Positions 34,746 to 44,207 of a DNA stretch of 64,000 bases are shown here, piece after piece. The DNA is taken from assembly GCF_015521605.1 (NCBI RefSeq), contig NZ_WANV01000036.1, positions 1 through 64,000 on the forward strand, written 5' to 3'. Position numbers and translations under genes: made by a program. This DNA comes from Thermococcus sp. GTDB taxonomy: Archaea; Methanobacteriota_B; Thermococci; Thermococcales; Thermococcaceae. How positions within the stretch are numbered: the stretch's first letter is position 1; each line of letters starts with the position of its first letter. Below the pieces are notes generated by a model. That model saw nothing but the letters and a program-made list of their open reading frames with translations. It did no database searches and had not been told where the DNA came from.

Positions 34746-34834
34746 GTCCGTAAAATCTTATAACTCCAGACCACCATAGCCATCAATATACACTCCCAGT
34801 GCAGGGTGAATGGGAATGTACACCGGTGGTTGAA

Positions 34835-36322
34835 ATGAGCGGGGACATGTTCATTCTCTCCCTCGACGAGGGAACCACAAGCGCCAGGGCAATAGTTTTT
34901 GACAGGGAGGGTAACGTTAGGGGGATAGGCCAGTACGAGTTCCCACAGCACTACCCGAAGCCCGGCTGGGTTGAGCACAGGCCGGACGAGATATGGGATG
35001 CCCAGTTCAGGGCGATAAAGACGGCGCTGGAGAGGGCTAAAATCGGGCCGGGGCAGATAGCGGCAATAGGCGTCACCAACCAGAGGGAAACGACGATAGT
35101 ATGGGACAGAAACGGCAAGCCCCTCCACAACGCCATCGTCTGGCAGTGCAGGAGAACCGCCAAGATGGTGGAGGAGATAAAGAGGGAATACGGGGACGTA
35201 ATCAAGGAGAAGACAGGCCTGGTTCCGGACGCCTACTTCTCGGCAAGCAAGCTCAAATGGCTCCTCGACAACGTCCCGGGACTCAGGGAAAAGGCCGAGA
35301 GGGGGGAGGTCCTCTTCGGGACAGTGGATACATTCCTCATCTACCGCCTCACAGGGGAGCACGTGACCGACTACTCCAACGCTTCCAGGACGATGCTCTT
35401 CAACATCAAGAAGCTCGACTGGGACGATGAGCTGCTGGAGCTCTTCGGGATTCCTGAAGAGGTCCTTCCCGAGGTCAGGGAGTCGAGCGAAGTGTACGGT
35501 TATACAAAGGGAGAGCTCCTCGGAGCCGAAATACCCGTGAGTGGGGATGCCGGCGACCAGCAGGCGGCCCTGTTCGGTCAGACCGCTTTTGAAGCGGGAA
35601 TGGTGAAGGCCACCTACGGAACCGGGAACTTCATCCTGGCAAACACCGGCAAAACCGTCCGCTATTCCGACAACCTTCTCACGACGATAGCGTGGGGGCT
35701 CAACGGAAAGGTCACCTACGCCCTTGAGGGGAGCGTCTTCATAACCGGCGCAGCCGTCCAGTGGCTCCGCGATGGGGTAAGGATCATAGGAAGTGCTGGG
35801 GAGACCGAAGAGCTCGCAAGAAAGCTCGAAAGCAACGAGGGCGTTTACTTCGTCCCTGCCTTTGTTGGCCTCGGGGCGCCCTACTGGGACCAGTTCGCCA
35901 GGGGTTTGATAATCGGGATAACGCGTGGAACCGGGAGGGAGCACCTGGCGAGGGCGACGCTGGAGGCGATAGCCTACCTGACCCGCGACGTGATCGAGGA
36001 GATGGAGAGGCTCGTTGGTATAAAGGAACTGCGCGTCGACGGGGGAGCGACGGCGAACGATTTCCTCATGGAGTTCCAGGCTGACATACTCGGAAAGCCC
36101 GTCATAAGGCCTGTCGTCAAGGAAACCACTGCCCTCGGGGCGGCCTACCTTGCAGGACTGGCCGTGGACTACTGGGAGGGTATGGAAGAGATAAGGGATC
36201 TCTGGAAGGCTGAGAGGATATTTGAACCAAAGATGGACGCGGAGACCCGGGAGAGGCTCTACCGCGGCTGGAAGGAGGCCGTGAAGAGGGCGCTGGGGTG
36301 GGCGAAGGTCACAGGGACTTGA
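34835..36322 (+). CDS. glpK: Glycerol kinase
   Basis: Phosphorylates glycerol to sn-glycerol 3-phosphate with ATP. The 495-residue FGGY kinase shows [15 protein letters not shown] (ATP/phosphate loop), [25 protein letters not shown], and [17 protein letters not shown] (FGGY signature region). It is nearly standard in length. ATG 34835 is four bases from GGTGGT; ATG 34847 is possible. TATA ATCTTATAAC lies at 34754-34763. The three dehydrogenase genes follow 240 bases downstream with their own promoter, so the pathway is split into two units. Confidence 0.95.
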   Translation: MSGDMFILSLDEGTTSARAIVFDREGNVRGIGQYEFPQHYPKPGWVEHRPDEIWDAQFRAIKTALERAKIGPGQIAAIGVTNQRETTIVWDRNGKPLHNAIVWQCRRTAKMVEEIKREYGDVIKEKTGLVPDAYFSASKLKWLLDNVPGLREKAERGEVLFGTVDTFLIYRLTGEHVTDYSNASRTMLFNIKKLDWDDELLELFGIPEEVLPEVRESSEVYGYTKGELLGAEIPVSGDAGDQQAALFGQTAFEAGMVKATYGTGNFILANTGKTVRYSDNLLTTIAWGLNGKVTYALEGSVFITGAAVQWLRDGVRIIGSAGETEELARKLESNEGVYFVPAFVGLGAPYWDQFARGLIIGITRGTGREHLARATLEAIAYLTRDVIEEMERLVGIKELRVDGGATANDFLMEFQADILGKPVIRPVVKETTALGAAYLAGLAVDYWEGMEEIRDLWKAERIFEPKMDAETRERLYRGWKEAVKRALGWAKVTGT

Positions 36323-36423
36323 CGGGAGCACCACCCGTCCCTTCACCTTTCACCGTTTTGAACGGGCTGGAAGGGCTGGCTGTTCTGCCGGGCCGCCGAA
36401 AACAGGGAAAGGACACTTCAGTC

Positions 36424-36459
36424 CATTGCTCCAATGTCCACCAATGTGCTGCCTTTTTA
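36424..36459 (+). promoter_or_regulatory. CAATG half-site cluster and distal promoter of the glpA operon
   Basis: CATTG-N3-CAATG (36424-36436) and a second CCAATGT (36441-36447) give three half-sites, two of them in direct orientation spaced exactly ten bases. They end just before a TATA-like CCTTTTTATGC (36451-36461). A second TATA, AAGCTTTAAAAC (36511-36522), is nearer to the start. The rest of the 36323-36561 gap shows nothing else. Confidence 0.4.
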
Positions 36460-36561
36460 TGCCCAGATATGTTCTCTGCGTGCCGCTGAAAGGAACTTGA
36501 GGTTTAAGAAAGCTTTAAAACGAGAAAAACCCTTTCTTAGGTTAATTAGGAGGGAGATGGA

Positions 36562-38061
36562 ATGAAGACACGGATCGCAATAATCGGTGCCGGCGTCGTC
36601 GGGGCGTCGATAGCGCGCGTTCTCAGCCAGTACGAGGGACTCAATGTTCATCTAATCGAGAAACACGCCGATGCCGGGATGGGCGTCAGCAAGGCCAACA
36701 CGGGAATAATCCACCCCGGACACGAGGATGACCCCGAAAAGCATCCCCTGAGGGCGAAGCTCTGCGTCGAGGGGAACAGGCTCTGGTACCAGTGGACCAA
36801 GGAGCTTGGCATCCCCGCGAAGTGGCCGGGCGAGCTCATGGTTGCCCTCGAAGAGGAGGATATGAAGGTTGCCGAGTACTACCTGGAGCTTGCACAGAGG
36901 AACGGCGTTCCTGGTGTCAGGCTCGTTGACCGGGAGGAGCTCCTGAGGCTCGAACCCAACGTCAACCCAAACGCTGCGGGAGCGCTGTGGGCACCCACCG
37001 CGGGAGTCATGTCCTCGCCGATAGCAGCCGTGGCTCTCACTGAGAACGCCGTTGACAACGGGGTTAAGTTCCACCCGGAGACCGAAGTGCGCGGAATAAA
37101 GGTGGAGAACGGGGAGGTTAGGGGTGTTGAAACAAACCAGGGGTTCATCGAGGCGGACATCGTCATAAACGCCGCCGGCCTCTACGCGGACAGAATCTCT
37201 GCCATGGCAGGCATAGACCACTTCACGATACGCCCAAGGAGGGGCGAGTACTACATCTTCGACGACGATGCCGAACCCAAGGTCAGGAGGATAGTCCACC
37301 AGACGCCGACCCCGACCACAAAGGGCGTCTACGTCATCACCGAGATGAACGATGGGGTTATGATAGGGCCCACCGCCGAGGACCTGCCGGAGGATGCGAA
37401 GGACGACACCTCTACCACCAAGGAGGGGCTGGAGTTCGTATGGGAGATGGCGAAGAAGCTGGTTAGGGGACTACCGCCCAGGAGCAAGGTGATAAGAACC
37501 TTTGCTGGCCTGAGACCAGAGCCACCGGACGGCAGGTGGATAATAGAGGCCTACGACGACCCCTGGGGCTTCATAAACGTTGCTGGAATAAGGTCGCCCG
37601 GACTGACTGCGGCTCCAGCGATAGCGCACTACGTTGTTGAGGAGCTGATTCGGGGCAAACTGGACGTGAAGCTGGCCAAAAAGTCCCACTGGAACCCCTA
37701 CAGGGACGCCTTCTGGTTCAAGGTTCTGCCGCGGGAGAAGCAGGCGGAGCTGATAAAGAAGAACCCCTCCTACGGAAGGATAGTCTGCATGTGCCGCACG
37801 ATAACGGAGGGCGACATAGTGGACATAATACACCGCATGAAGCGGATGGGCGTTAGAACCATCAGCCTCGACGGCGTCAAGCTGAGGAGCGGCGTCATGG
37901 CCGGAACCTGCCAAGGTTCCTTCTGCAGGGTGAGGATAGCCAACATCATAGCCAGAGAAACCGGAACCCCGCTCTGGAAGGTTACCCTGAAGGGAGAGGG
38001 AACGGAGTACGGCATCGGCGACATAAAGGTTCTCCTCAGGGGTGAGAACGATGAGGAGTGA
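36562..38061 (+). CDS. glpA: Anaerobic glycerol-3-phosphate dehydrogenase subunit GlpA-like (FAD)
   Basis: A 499-residue FAD-dependent dehydrogenase oxidising sn-glycerol 3-phosphate to dihydroxyacetone phosphate. N-terminal DAO domain: GAGVVGASIARVL (FAD GxGxxG, 8-20) and GRWIIEAYDDPWGFINVAGIRSPGLTAAPA near residue 330. The C-terminal BFD-like [2Fe-2S] domain has CMCRTITEGD and GTCQGSFCRVRI. Start ATG 36562 follows AGGAGGGAG. It overlaps the next gene by 11 bases. With the next two genes it forms a GlpA, GlpB-like, DUF1667 set; no GlpC is present, so the electron acceptor differs from bacteria. Confidence 0.92.
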   Translation: MKTRIAIIGAGVVGASIARVLSQYEGLNVHLIEKHADAGMGVSKANTGIIHPGHEDDPEKHPLRAKLCVEGNRLWYQWTKELGIPAKWPGELMVALEEEDMKVAEYYLELAQRNGVPGVRLVDREELLRLEPNVNPNAAGALWAPTAGVMSSPIAAVALTENAVDNGVKFHPETEVRGIKVENGEVRGVETNQGFIEADIVINAAGLYADRISAMAGIDHFTIRPRRGEYYIFDDDAEPKVRRIVHQTPTPTTKGVYVITEMNDGVMIGPTAEDLPEDAKDDTSTTKEGLEFVWEMAKKLVRGLPPRSKVIRTFAGLRPEPPDGRWIIEAYDDPWGFINVAGIRSPGLTAAPAIAHYVVEELIRGKLDVKLAKKSHWNPYRDAFWFKVLPREKQAELIKKNPSYGRIVCMCRTITEGDIVDIIHRMKRMGVRTISLDGVKLRSGVMAGTCQGSFCRVRIANIIARETGTPLWKVTLKGEGTEYGIGDIKVLLRGENDEE

Positions 38062-39301
38062 GTACGACGTCGTTGTCATTGGAGGCGGGCCCGCCGGTCT
38101 GGCCGCTGCGATAAAGGCAAAGGAACTGGGGATGAGCGTCCTTCTCATCGAGAACAGGGAATTCCTCGGCGGTGTCCCGATGCAGTGCGTGCACCCGGGC
38201 TTCGGGCTCCACTACTTCAAGGAAGACCTGACCGGAACGGAGTTCATACACCGCATAATCAAGCGGTTCAGGGAGCTGGAGGTCGAGTACTACACGAACG
38301 CCCACGTCCTTGAGATAGTGCCGTACTCCTACAGGCACAAGATCCTCCGGGTGGTGACGGAGGAGGGGCTCTTCGATGTCAGGGCAAAGACCGTCATCTA
38401 CGCAGCGGGCGCAAGGGAGAGGCACATGTTCGAGATAGGGATAACCGGGCACAGGGTTGCCGGAATATACACCGCCGGGGAAGCCCAGACCATGATGGAC
38501 ATCTACGGCATAATGCCCGGGAAGGAGATAGTCATAGTGGGTTCGGGCGACGTCGGACTCATAATGGCGAGAAGGTTCACCCTTGAGGGCGCCCACGTCA
38601 AGGCGGTTATAGAGCTCATGCCCTACCCCGGGGGACTGACCAGAAACGTCGTCCAGTGCCTTGAGGACTTCGGGATCCCACTCTACCTGAGTCACGCCGT
38701 AACGAGGGTTGAAGGAAAGAAAAGGGTCGAGAGGGTCATCGTGACGAAGGTTGACGAGAACCTCAGGCCAATCCCCGGAACAGAGGAGAGCATAGATTGC
38801 GACACCGTCGTTCTAGCGGCGGGCCTTGTCCCGTACCTCAGGGTCATAGAGAGGGCAGGTGTGGAGATAGACCCTGCCACCAAGGGGCCGGTCGTCAACA
38901 GCTACCTGGAAACCAGCGTCCCGGGAATCTTCGTCGCAGGGAACGCCCTCGTCATCAATGACCTCGTTGACTACGTCGTCGAGCAGGGAGAGGAGGCCGC
39001 CGTGGGAGCGTACGAGTTCGTCAAAAACGATGGCCTGCCCGCGCTTAAATGGAGAAGGCTCGTGAAAGGAAGAAACATCAGGCTGGCGGTGCCACACTAT
39101 CTGGCCGATACCAAAGACGTCACAATATACGCGAGGGTGGCCGAGCCGGAGGAGAACGTCAAGCTCCGCTTCCCAGAGATTGGGAAAGAGATACGGCTGC
39201 CCTTCGTGAGGCCCTCCGAGATGATAAGAGTGAGGTTGAAGAGGGAAGAGATAGCCCGGGCCAAAGACAGAATCACCATGGAGGTCGTTCGTGATGAGTG
39301 A
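38051..39301 (+). CDS. FAD/NAD(P)-dependent oxidoreductase, partner of GlpA
   Basis: A 416-residue pyridine-nucleotide-disulfide-type flavoprotein: FAD motif VIGGGPAGLAAAIKAKELG (7-25), second dinucleotide motif VIVGSGDVGLIMARRF (about 162-177), and FVAGNALVINDLVDYV near residue 298. In other anaerobes the same gene set (GlpA-like, this protein, DUF1667) forms a glycerol-3-phosphate dehydrogenase; NAD(P)H or another carrier is the likely acceptor. ATG 38051 is set by GGGGTGAG; a GTG at 38042 lies in that site. Coupled to both neighbours. Confidence 0.88.
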   Translation: MRSEYDVVVIGGGPAGLAAAIKAKELGMSVLLIENREFLGGVPMQCVHPGFGLHYFKEDLTGTEFIHRIIKRFRELEVEYYTNAHVLEIVPYSYRHKILRVVTEEGLFDVRAKTVIYAAGARERHMFEIGITGHRVAGIYTAGEAQTMMDIYGIMPGKEIVIVGSGDVGLIMARRFTLEGAHVKAVIELMPYPGGLTRNVVQCLEDFGIPLYLSHAVTRVEGKKRVERVIVTKVDENLRPIPGTEESIDCDTVVLAAGLVPYLRVIERAGVEIDPATKGPVVNSYLETSVPGIFVAGNALVINDLVDYVVEQGEEAAVGAYEFVKNDGLPALKWRRLVKGRNIRLAVPHYLADTKDVTIYARVAEPEENVKLRFPEIGKEIRLPFVRPSEMIRVRLKREEIARAKDRITMEVVRDE

Positions 39302-39659
39302 GACCAAGAAGTTCAGGCTGACCTGCATCGTCTGTCCCCTGGGCTGTACAGTGGAGGTGACCATGGAGGGCGACAAGATAACCGGAGTCGAGGGCTTCAC
39401 ATGTCCAAGGGGGAAGGACTACGCGATACAGGAAGTCAGAGAGCCAAAGCGCATCGTCATGAGTGTCGTGAGGGTGAAGGGGGGAAGGTTTCCCACCGTT
39501 GCCGTCAAGAGCGACAGGCCAGTTCCCAAGAACCTCATACCGGAGATCATGCGAAAGCTCGCGGATGTCGAGGTCGAGGCACCGGTCAGTGTGGGACAGG
39601 TCATAATAGAAAACGTCCTCGGAACCGGGGCAAACATAGTGGCCACGAGGGAAGCGTAG
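39294..39659 (+). CDS. DUF1667 protein, iron-sulfur subunit of the glycerol-3-phosphate dehydrogenase
   Basis: A 121-residue DUF1667 protein. CIVCPLGC near residue 11 and CPRG near 37 supply four cysteines, probably for one [Fe-S] cluster. It always accompanies GlpA and flavoprotein genes of this type and is likely to pass electrons between the two flavoproteins or out of the complex. ATG 39294 overlaps the end of the preceding gene. A T-rich terminator follows at 39688-39699. Confidence 0.87.
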   Translation: MSETKKFRLTCIVCPLGCTVEVTMEGDKITGVEGFTCPRGKDYAIQEVREPKRIVMSVVRVKGGRFPTVAVKSDRPVPKNLIPEIMRKLADVEVEAPVSVGQVIIENVLGTGANIVATREA

Positions 39660-39687
39660 CACGGCAGGGCTTTAGCCAGATTCACCG

Positions 39688-39699
39688 TTTTATTTTTTT
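39688..39699 (+). terminator. T-rich terminator after the glp operon
   Basis: TTTTATTTTTTT lies about 30 bases after the last stop codon of the operon. Runs of this kind are sufficient for intrinsic termination by archaeal RNA polymerase. Confidence 0.6.
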
Positions 39700-39732
39700 C
39701 CCGACGGCAGGACATAGCGCAACCTCTCAAAA

Positions 39733-39745
39733 CTCTTAAATACAT
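39733..39745 (+). promoter_or_regulatory. Predicted gor TATA box
   Basis: ACTCTTAAATACA is the best TATA match upstream of gor, predicting a start near 39763, inside the TGM just downstream. Confidence 0.55.
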
Positions 39746-39755
39746 TAATTGTAAA

Positions 39756-39772
39756 TAACACTGGGAGTGATA
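39756..39772 (+). promoter_or_regulatory. Thermococcales glycolytic motif downstream of the gor TATA box
   Basis: TAACAC-N5-GTGATA matches TATCAC-N5-GTGATA with one mismatch. It lies between the TATA box and the start codon, over the predicted transcription start. In this position the regulator Tgr is known to repress glycolytic genes when sugar is absent. Confidence 0.72.
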
Positions 39773-39785
39773 CGGGGTGAGGGAT

Positions 39786-41744
39786 ATGAAGTTCACGGTT
39801 CTCAGGATCAACCTGAACGAAGGAAAGGTCGAAAGCGAGGAGCTGGAGAAGGAGGGAATATACGGGGTCATAGACTACGGGATAGAGGTTCACGAGAACC
39901 TCGAAACCCACAGCCTCGAACCCTACGACCCGAAGAACGTCGTCGTCATGGGGATGGGGCCCTTCTCAGGCTCAACCCTGCCCGGGGCCCACAGGCTCAT
40001 GTTCTTCTTCCGTTCCCCCCTCTACGGAACGCTCTTCCCTTCGGCCATGGGTGGAGCCGCCTACACATTCAAAAACGTCGGGGTTGACTTTGTGGCCTTT
40101 GAGGGCAAGGCCGAGAAGCCGGTAGTGGTTCTCCTGTACAACGACGGGGAAAACGTGAGGGTGGAGCTCCACGCGATAGAACTTGAGAAGGTCGTTGAAA
40201 TCTGGAGGGGCTACGAGGGAGAGGAAGGGGTTTATGCCCTCACACAGTACCTCATCGATACCTTCGGCGATAGGTTCGACTTCGAGTACCGCATAGCCGT
40301 TGTCGGGCCTGCTTCGCTCAACACCAACTACGGCGCCATATTCTCCCAGGCACTCAGGAAGGGAGAGAGGCTCGTGGGCAGCGAGGACTGGGCTGCGAGG
40401 GGAGGCTCCGGAAGCGTTCTCATGAGGGCACACAACGTTGTCGGAATAATCTTCGGAGGAAAGCCGAGGAGAAGAAGCTTCCCGGGCGAGGACATCGGCA
40501 GCTTCAAGACCTCCAAGGACATCGTCGAGGGAGTACACAAGAAGCCCTACAACGAGATAATAGCCGAGAAAACGACCAAATACCGCTTCAACCCCAAGCT
40601 CAACACAGGAGGGACCTTCGGCGGCAACTACCCGGCGGAGGGCGACTTCGTGCCCATCCTGAACTGGCAGATGCCCTACATCCCGAAGGAGGAGCGCATA
40701 AAAATCCACGAGAACATAATGAAACACTACTGGGAGCCCTTCAACGAGGAGGCCATAAAGCCCAAGAACTGGACGACCTGCGGCGAGCCGTGTCCGGTCG
40801 TGTGCAAGAAGCACCGCAGGGGACACCACGTCGAGTATGAGCCCTACGAGGCCAACGGGCCGCTGAGCGGAAGCATAAGCCTCCGTGCCAGCGACATAAG
40901 CGTCCACGCGGCAGACGCAATGGGCTTCGACGCGATAGAGTTTGGAGGAACTGCGGCGTGGGTTCTTGAGCTCGTCCACCGCGGTCTGCTGAGGCCCGAG
41001 GAGGTTGGCATAAGCGGAAAGCCGGAGTTCACGAAGGAGGCGCTCCTTGAGAGACCCGTCGAGGCGAGCGAGGTCAACGCCAAACTCGTGGCGGAGCTGG
41101 CCCACCGTGTGGCCTTCGCCGAAAACGAGGTAGCCAAGGTGATCGGCCTCGGCAAGAGGAAGGCGAGCGTGATCTTTGACGAGATGTTCAAGGACAGGCT
41201 GAAGTACGGCGAGAGCTTCAAGGACTACGGCGTCTTTGTTCCGCTCGGCGAGAACGGGGAGATGACGCCGACGATGTACTGGGCTATAGGCAACTACATA
41301 CCGCTCCCAATCCAGGGCCGCTACTGGACGTTCTACCAGTTTGGCGTCTTCCTTGAGCCGGAGGAGCTCGCCCAGAAGATAATCGCCTCGGCTCTCTGGG
41401 AGTTCTGGTACGACAACGTCGGCTGGTGCCGCTTCCACAGGGGATGGATGAAGCCGGTCCTTAAAGCACTGTTCATGGACGCATACGGAGCCAACGTGGA
41501 CATGGAGGAGCACGCCAGGAAGCAGATCAAGAGGCTCATCGAATACGCCAGGAGAGCGGGCTACACGCCTGTCTTCTGGGACAGTATGAGGGTCATTGAC
41601 CTCGTTGCTGCCGGCAGCGAGGAGTTCGGTAACGAGCGCTGGGCAGAGAAGTTCAGAATCGACAAAGTCGGCACCGCCAAGGAATACCTCGAAAGGGTCC
41701 TTGAAGCGTACAGCGAGGCCCTCGGTGTTGACTGGCGCCTCTGA
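39786..41744 (+). CDS. gor: Glyceraldehyde-3-phosphate:ferredoxin oxidoreductase (tungsten)
   Basis: Oxidises glyceraldehyde 3-phosphate to 3-phosphoglycerate with ferredoxin, replacing GAPDH and PGK in Thermococcales glycolysis. The 652-residue AOR-family enzyme carries the first domain for the tungsten bis-pterin (about 1-210, with MGGAAYTFKNVGVDF and EDWAARGGSGSVLMRAHN). The [4Fe-4S] ligands are in TTCGEPCPVVCKKH and a later Cys in GWCRFHRG. The length and the GTFGGNYPAEGD segment fit GAPOR rather than AOR or FOR. ATG 39786 is chosen over GTG 39777 because of GGGGTGAGG. A TGM site lies in its promoter. Confidence 0.95.
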   Translation: MKFTVLRINLNEGKVESEELEKEGIYGVIDYGIEVHENLETHSLEPYDPKNVVVMGMGPFSGSTLPGAHRLMFFFRSPLYGTLFPSAMGGAAYTFKNVGVDFVAFEGKAEKPVVVLLYNDGENVRVELHAIELEKVVEIWRGYEGEEGVYALTQYLIDTFGDRFDFEYRIAVVGPASLNTNYGAIFSQALRKGERLVGSEDWAARGGSGSVLMRAHNVVGIIFGGKPRRRSFPGEDIGSFKTSKDIVEGVHKKPYNEIIAEKTTKYRFNPKLNTGGTFGGNYPAEGDFVPILNWQMPYIPKEERIKIHENIMKHYWEPFNEEAIKPKNWTTCGEPCPVVCKKHRRGHHVEYEPYEANGPLSGSISLRASDISVHAADAMGFDAIEFGGTAAWVLELVHRGLLRPEEVGISGKPEFTKEALLERPVEASEVNAKLVAELAHRVAFAENEVAKVIGLGKRKASVIFDEMFKDRLKYGESFKDYGVFVPLGENGEMTPTMYWAIGNYIPLPIQGRYWTFYQFGVFLEPEELAQKIIASALWEFWYDNVGWCRFHRGWMKPVLKALFMDAYGANVDMEEHARKQIKRLIEYARRAGYTPVFWDSMRVIDLVAAGSEEFGNERWAEKFRIDKVGTAKEYLERVLEAYSEALGVDWRL

Positions 41745-41809
41745 GTCTTTCTTCCTTTCAGGAACAACCCTTATATTCCCCTCCTTCCTCAGGTTTTCGG
41801 GTGGGAAAC

Positions 41810-43072
41810 ATGAGGGCAGTTGTAATAGGCTCTGGAATCGGCGGCCTTCTGACGGCCTCGTTCCTGGCCAAAAACGGTTACGAGGTCACCGTTCTTGAGA
41901 AGGCCCCATATGTCGGCGGCCGCTTCACCAACCTGGAATACAGGGGCTTTGGCCTCTCCACCGGCGCTTTCCACATGCTCCCCCACGGCGAGGACGGCCC
42001 CCTGGCCCACCTCCTTAAGCTCCTCAACGCGGACGTTCAAATCGTGAACTCGAATCCAAAGGGCATGATTCTCTACGGGGGAAAAACCTTCCACTACCGC
42101 GATGGCTGGAAGTATCTGAGCTTGACCGAGAAGGCCAGGGCTACAAAGCTTCTTCTCGACATCAAGAGGAACAAACTGCCAACCGGCGAAGAGGCCGGGA
42201 TGAGTGGCCGCGAGTGGATAAGGGAAAGGATCGGCGACAACGAGTTCGTCGACCTCTTCATCAAGAGCTTCCTTGGCTGGGCCGACAGCGTCTTGGACGT
42301 TCCGGCGGGAGAGCTGGCGAGGGAGATAAAGGCGGCGCTGAGATGGGGCGGGCCTGGACTGGTCAGGGGCGGCTGCAGGGCGATAACCGGCGAGCTGGCG
42401 AGGCTCACGAAAGCCAACGGTGGAAAAGTCCTCACGAGGAAGAGGGTCGTCGAGATCGACCCCGAGGCGAAGAGGGTCTTTACCTCCGACGGCGACGAGC
42501 TAAACTACGACGTTCTCATCTCCAACATCGGCATCAGGGAGACCGTCGAGCTGATCGGCAGGGACAACTTCGACCGCGAGTACCTCAAAAGGGTGGACTC
42601 GCTGAAGCCGAGCGAGGGCATAAAATACAACGTTGCCTTAAAAGGTGAACCGAGGATAGGCAACACCGTCGTCTTCACCCTAGATACCGAGAGGATAAAC
42701 GGCTACAACGAGCCATCCAGTATTTCCCCGGAGCTCGCTCCCAAGGGCTACACCCTGGTGATGCTCCACCACGCCCTCCAGTCAAAGAACGTCAAGGCCG
42801 AGCAGAGAAAGGGCCTCGATGACATCCACCGCATCTTCCCGAACCTCGACGAGGAAGGGGAGATTCTGCTCGTCCAGACCTACCTCGATGGGAATCCCGT
42901 CAACAGGGTTGCCAGCGGCCAGACCGTCGAGGACTTCCCGATAGGCGATGTTTACATCGTCGGCGACGCCTACAAGCCGCCCGGAGGAATCGAGGTTGAG
43001 GGCATAGCTCTCGGCGTCATGAGGACACTTGAGAGGCTCGGCCTGGGGAACTTTTCGGAGTGGTACCTCTGA
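41810..43072 (+). CDS. FAD-dependent oxidoreductase, phytoene desaturase-like
   Basis: A 420-residue flavoprotein of the amine oxidase/phytoene dehydrogenase fold. The dinucleotide motif is VIGSGIGGLLTASFLAKNGY (4-23) followed by VLEKAPYVGGRF, and the C-terminal FAD motif is VYIVGDAYKPPGGIEVEGIALG. The substrate is unknown; related archaeal proteins reduce or oxidise isoprenoid chains, so a lipid role is possible but unproven. ATG 41810 follows GGGTGGG. TATA CCCTTATATTCC is at 41767-41778. Confidence 0.82.
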   Translation: MRAVVIGSGIGGLLTASFLAKNGYEVTVLEKAPYVGGRFTNLEYRGFGLSTGAFHMLPHGEDGPLAHLLKLLNADVQIVNSNPKGMILYGGKTFHYRDGWKYLSLTEKARATKLLLDIKRNKLPTGEEAGMSGREWIRERIGDNEFVDLFIKSFLGWADSVLDVPAGELAREIKAALRWGGPGLVRGGCRAITGELARLTKANGGKVLTRKRVVEIDPEAKRVFTSDGDELNYDVLISNIGIRETVELIGRDNFDREYLKRVDSLKPSEGIKYNVALKGEPRIGNTVVFTLDTERINGYNEPSSISPELAPKGYTLVMLHHALQSKNVKAEQRKGLDDIHRIFPNLDEEGEILLVQTYLDGNPVNRVASGQTVEDFPIGDVYIVGDAYKPPGGIEVEGIALGVMRTLERLGLGNFSEWYL

Positions 43073-43212
43073 CGCATCCTCCCGCTTCTCTACCCTTTAC
43101 CTTTGCCAACTTATTTTTCCACCCCCCGAACCTTTTTCCAGTGAACAGGACTGGTACCTAACGAACGTTTTTATCCTCCCCCGCGTATCTATACATCCCG
43201 GAGGTGATGCTC

Positions 43213-44160
43213 ATGAAGAGAGTTGTCATAGCCTTGGGCGGTAACGCTATTCTCCAGCGAGGCCAGAAGGGAACCTACGAGGAGCAGATGGCCAACGTCA
43301 TGAAGACGGCCAAGCAGATAGTGGATATAATCCTTGACGGTGACTATGAGGTTGTAATCACCCACGGTAACGGGCCGCAGGTCGGCGCGCTCCTCCTCCA
43401 CATGGACGCCGGTCAGGCCGCCCACGGCATTCCCGCACAGCCAATGGACGTTGCAGGTGCGATGACCCAGGGGCAGATAGGATACATGATACAGCAGGCG
43501 ATAAGGAACGAGCTGAAGAGGCGCGGAATAGAGAAGCCCGTGGCGACGATAGTCACTCAGACCCTCGTTGATAAGAACGACCCCGCATTCCAGCACCCGA
43601 GCAAGCCGGTTGGGCCCTTCTACGACGAAGAAACGGCGAAGAAGCTCGCAAAGGAGAAGGGCTGGGTCGTGATCGAGGACTCGGGCAGGGGGTGGAGGCG
43701 CGTTGTGCCGAGTCCCGACCCGATGGGGCACGTCGAGGCGCCTGTGATAGTTGACCTGGTGGAAAAGGGCTTCATCGTCATAGCCAGCGGTGGCGGCGGG
43801 GTTCCCGTCATCGAGGAGGACGGCCAGCTTAAGGGCGTGGAGGCCGTTATAGACAAGGACCTGGCTGGAGAGAGGCTCGCCGAGGAGGTAAAGGCGGACA
43901 TCTTCATGATCCTCACGGACGTGAACGGGGCCGCGGTGAACTTCGGAAAACCCGACGAGAGGTGGCTCGGAAAGGTCACGGTGGAGGAACTGAAGAAGTA
44001 CTACGAGGAGGGACACTTCAAGAAGGGCAGCATGGGGCCGAAGGTCCTGGCGGCCATACGCTTCGTCGAGTGGGGCGGCGAGAGGGCCGTGATAGCGGCG
44101 CTCGACAGGGCCGTCGAGGCCCTCGAAGGGAAGACAGGAACGCAGGTCATAAAGGGCTGA
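43213..44160 (+). CDS. arcC: Carbamate kinase
   Basis: Interconverts carbamoyl phosphate plus ADP and carbamate plus ATP; the hyperthermophile enzyme is known to make carbamoyl phosphate for arginine and pyrimidine synthesis. The 315-residue amino-acid-kinase-fold protein shows [41 protein letters not shown] and [17 protein letters not shown] 43213 is set by GGAGGTGATG; GTG 43204 and ATG 43207 lie within that site. TATA CGTTTTTATCC at 43167-43177. Confidence 0.95.
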   Translation: MKRVVIALGGNAILQRGQKGTYEEQMANVMKTAKQIVDIILDGDYEVVITHGNGPQVGALLLHMDAGQAAHGIPAQPMDVAGAMTQGQIGYMIQQAIRNELKRRGIEKPVATIVTQTLVDKNDPAFQHPSKPVGPFYDEETAKKLAKEKGWVVIEDSGRGWRRVVPSPDPMGHVEAPVIVDLVEKGFIVIASGGGGVPVIEEDGQLKGVEAVIDKDLAGERLAEEVKADIFMILTDVNGAAVNFGKPDERWLGKVTVEELKKYYEEGHFKKGSMGPKVLAAIRFVEWGGERAVIAALDRAVEALEGKTGTQVIKG

Positions 44161-44207
44161 ACCAAAGCCTATAAATATCTCCCCTCCCTTCTTTATTTGG
44201 TGATGAC

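Noticed and set aside
34424-36346. A 640-codon open frame on the minus strand, antisense to glpK
   Set aside because: It mirrors the glpK codons, has no ribosome site, extends into fbp and is a shadow of high G+C third positions.
39972-41513. A 513-codon minus-strand frame antisense to gor
   Set aside because: Same shadow effect; gor on the plus strand has full family motifs and a promoter.
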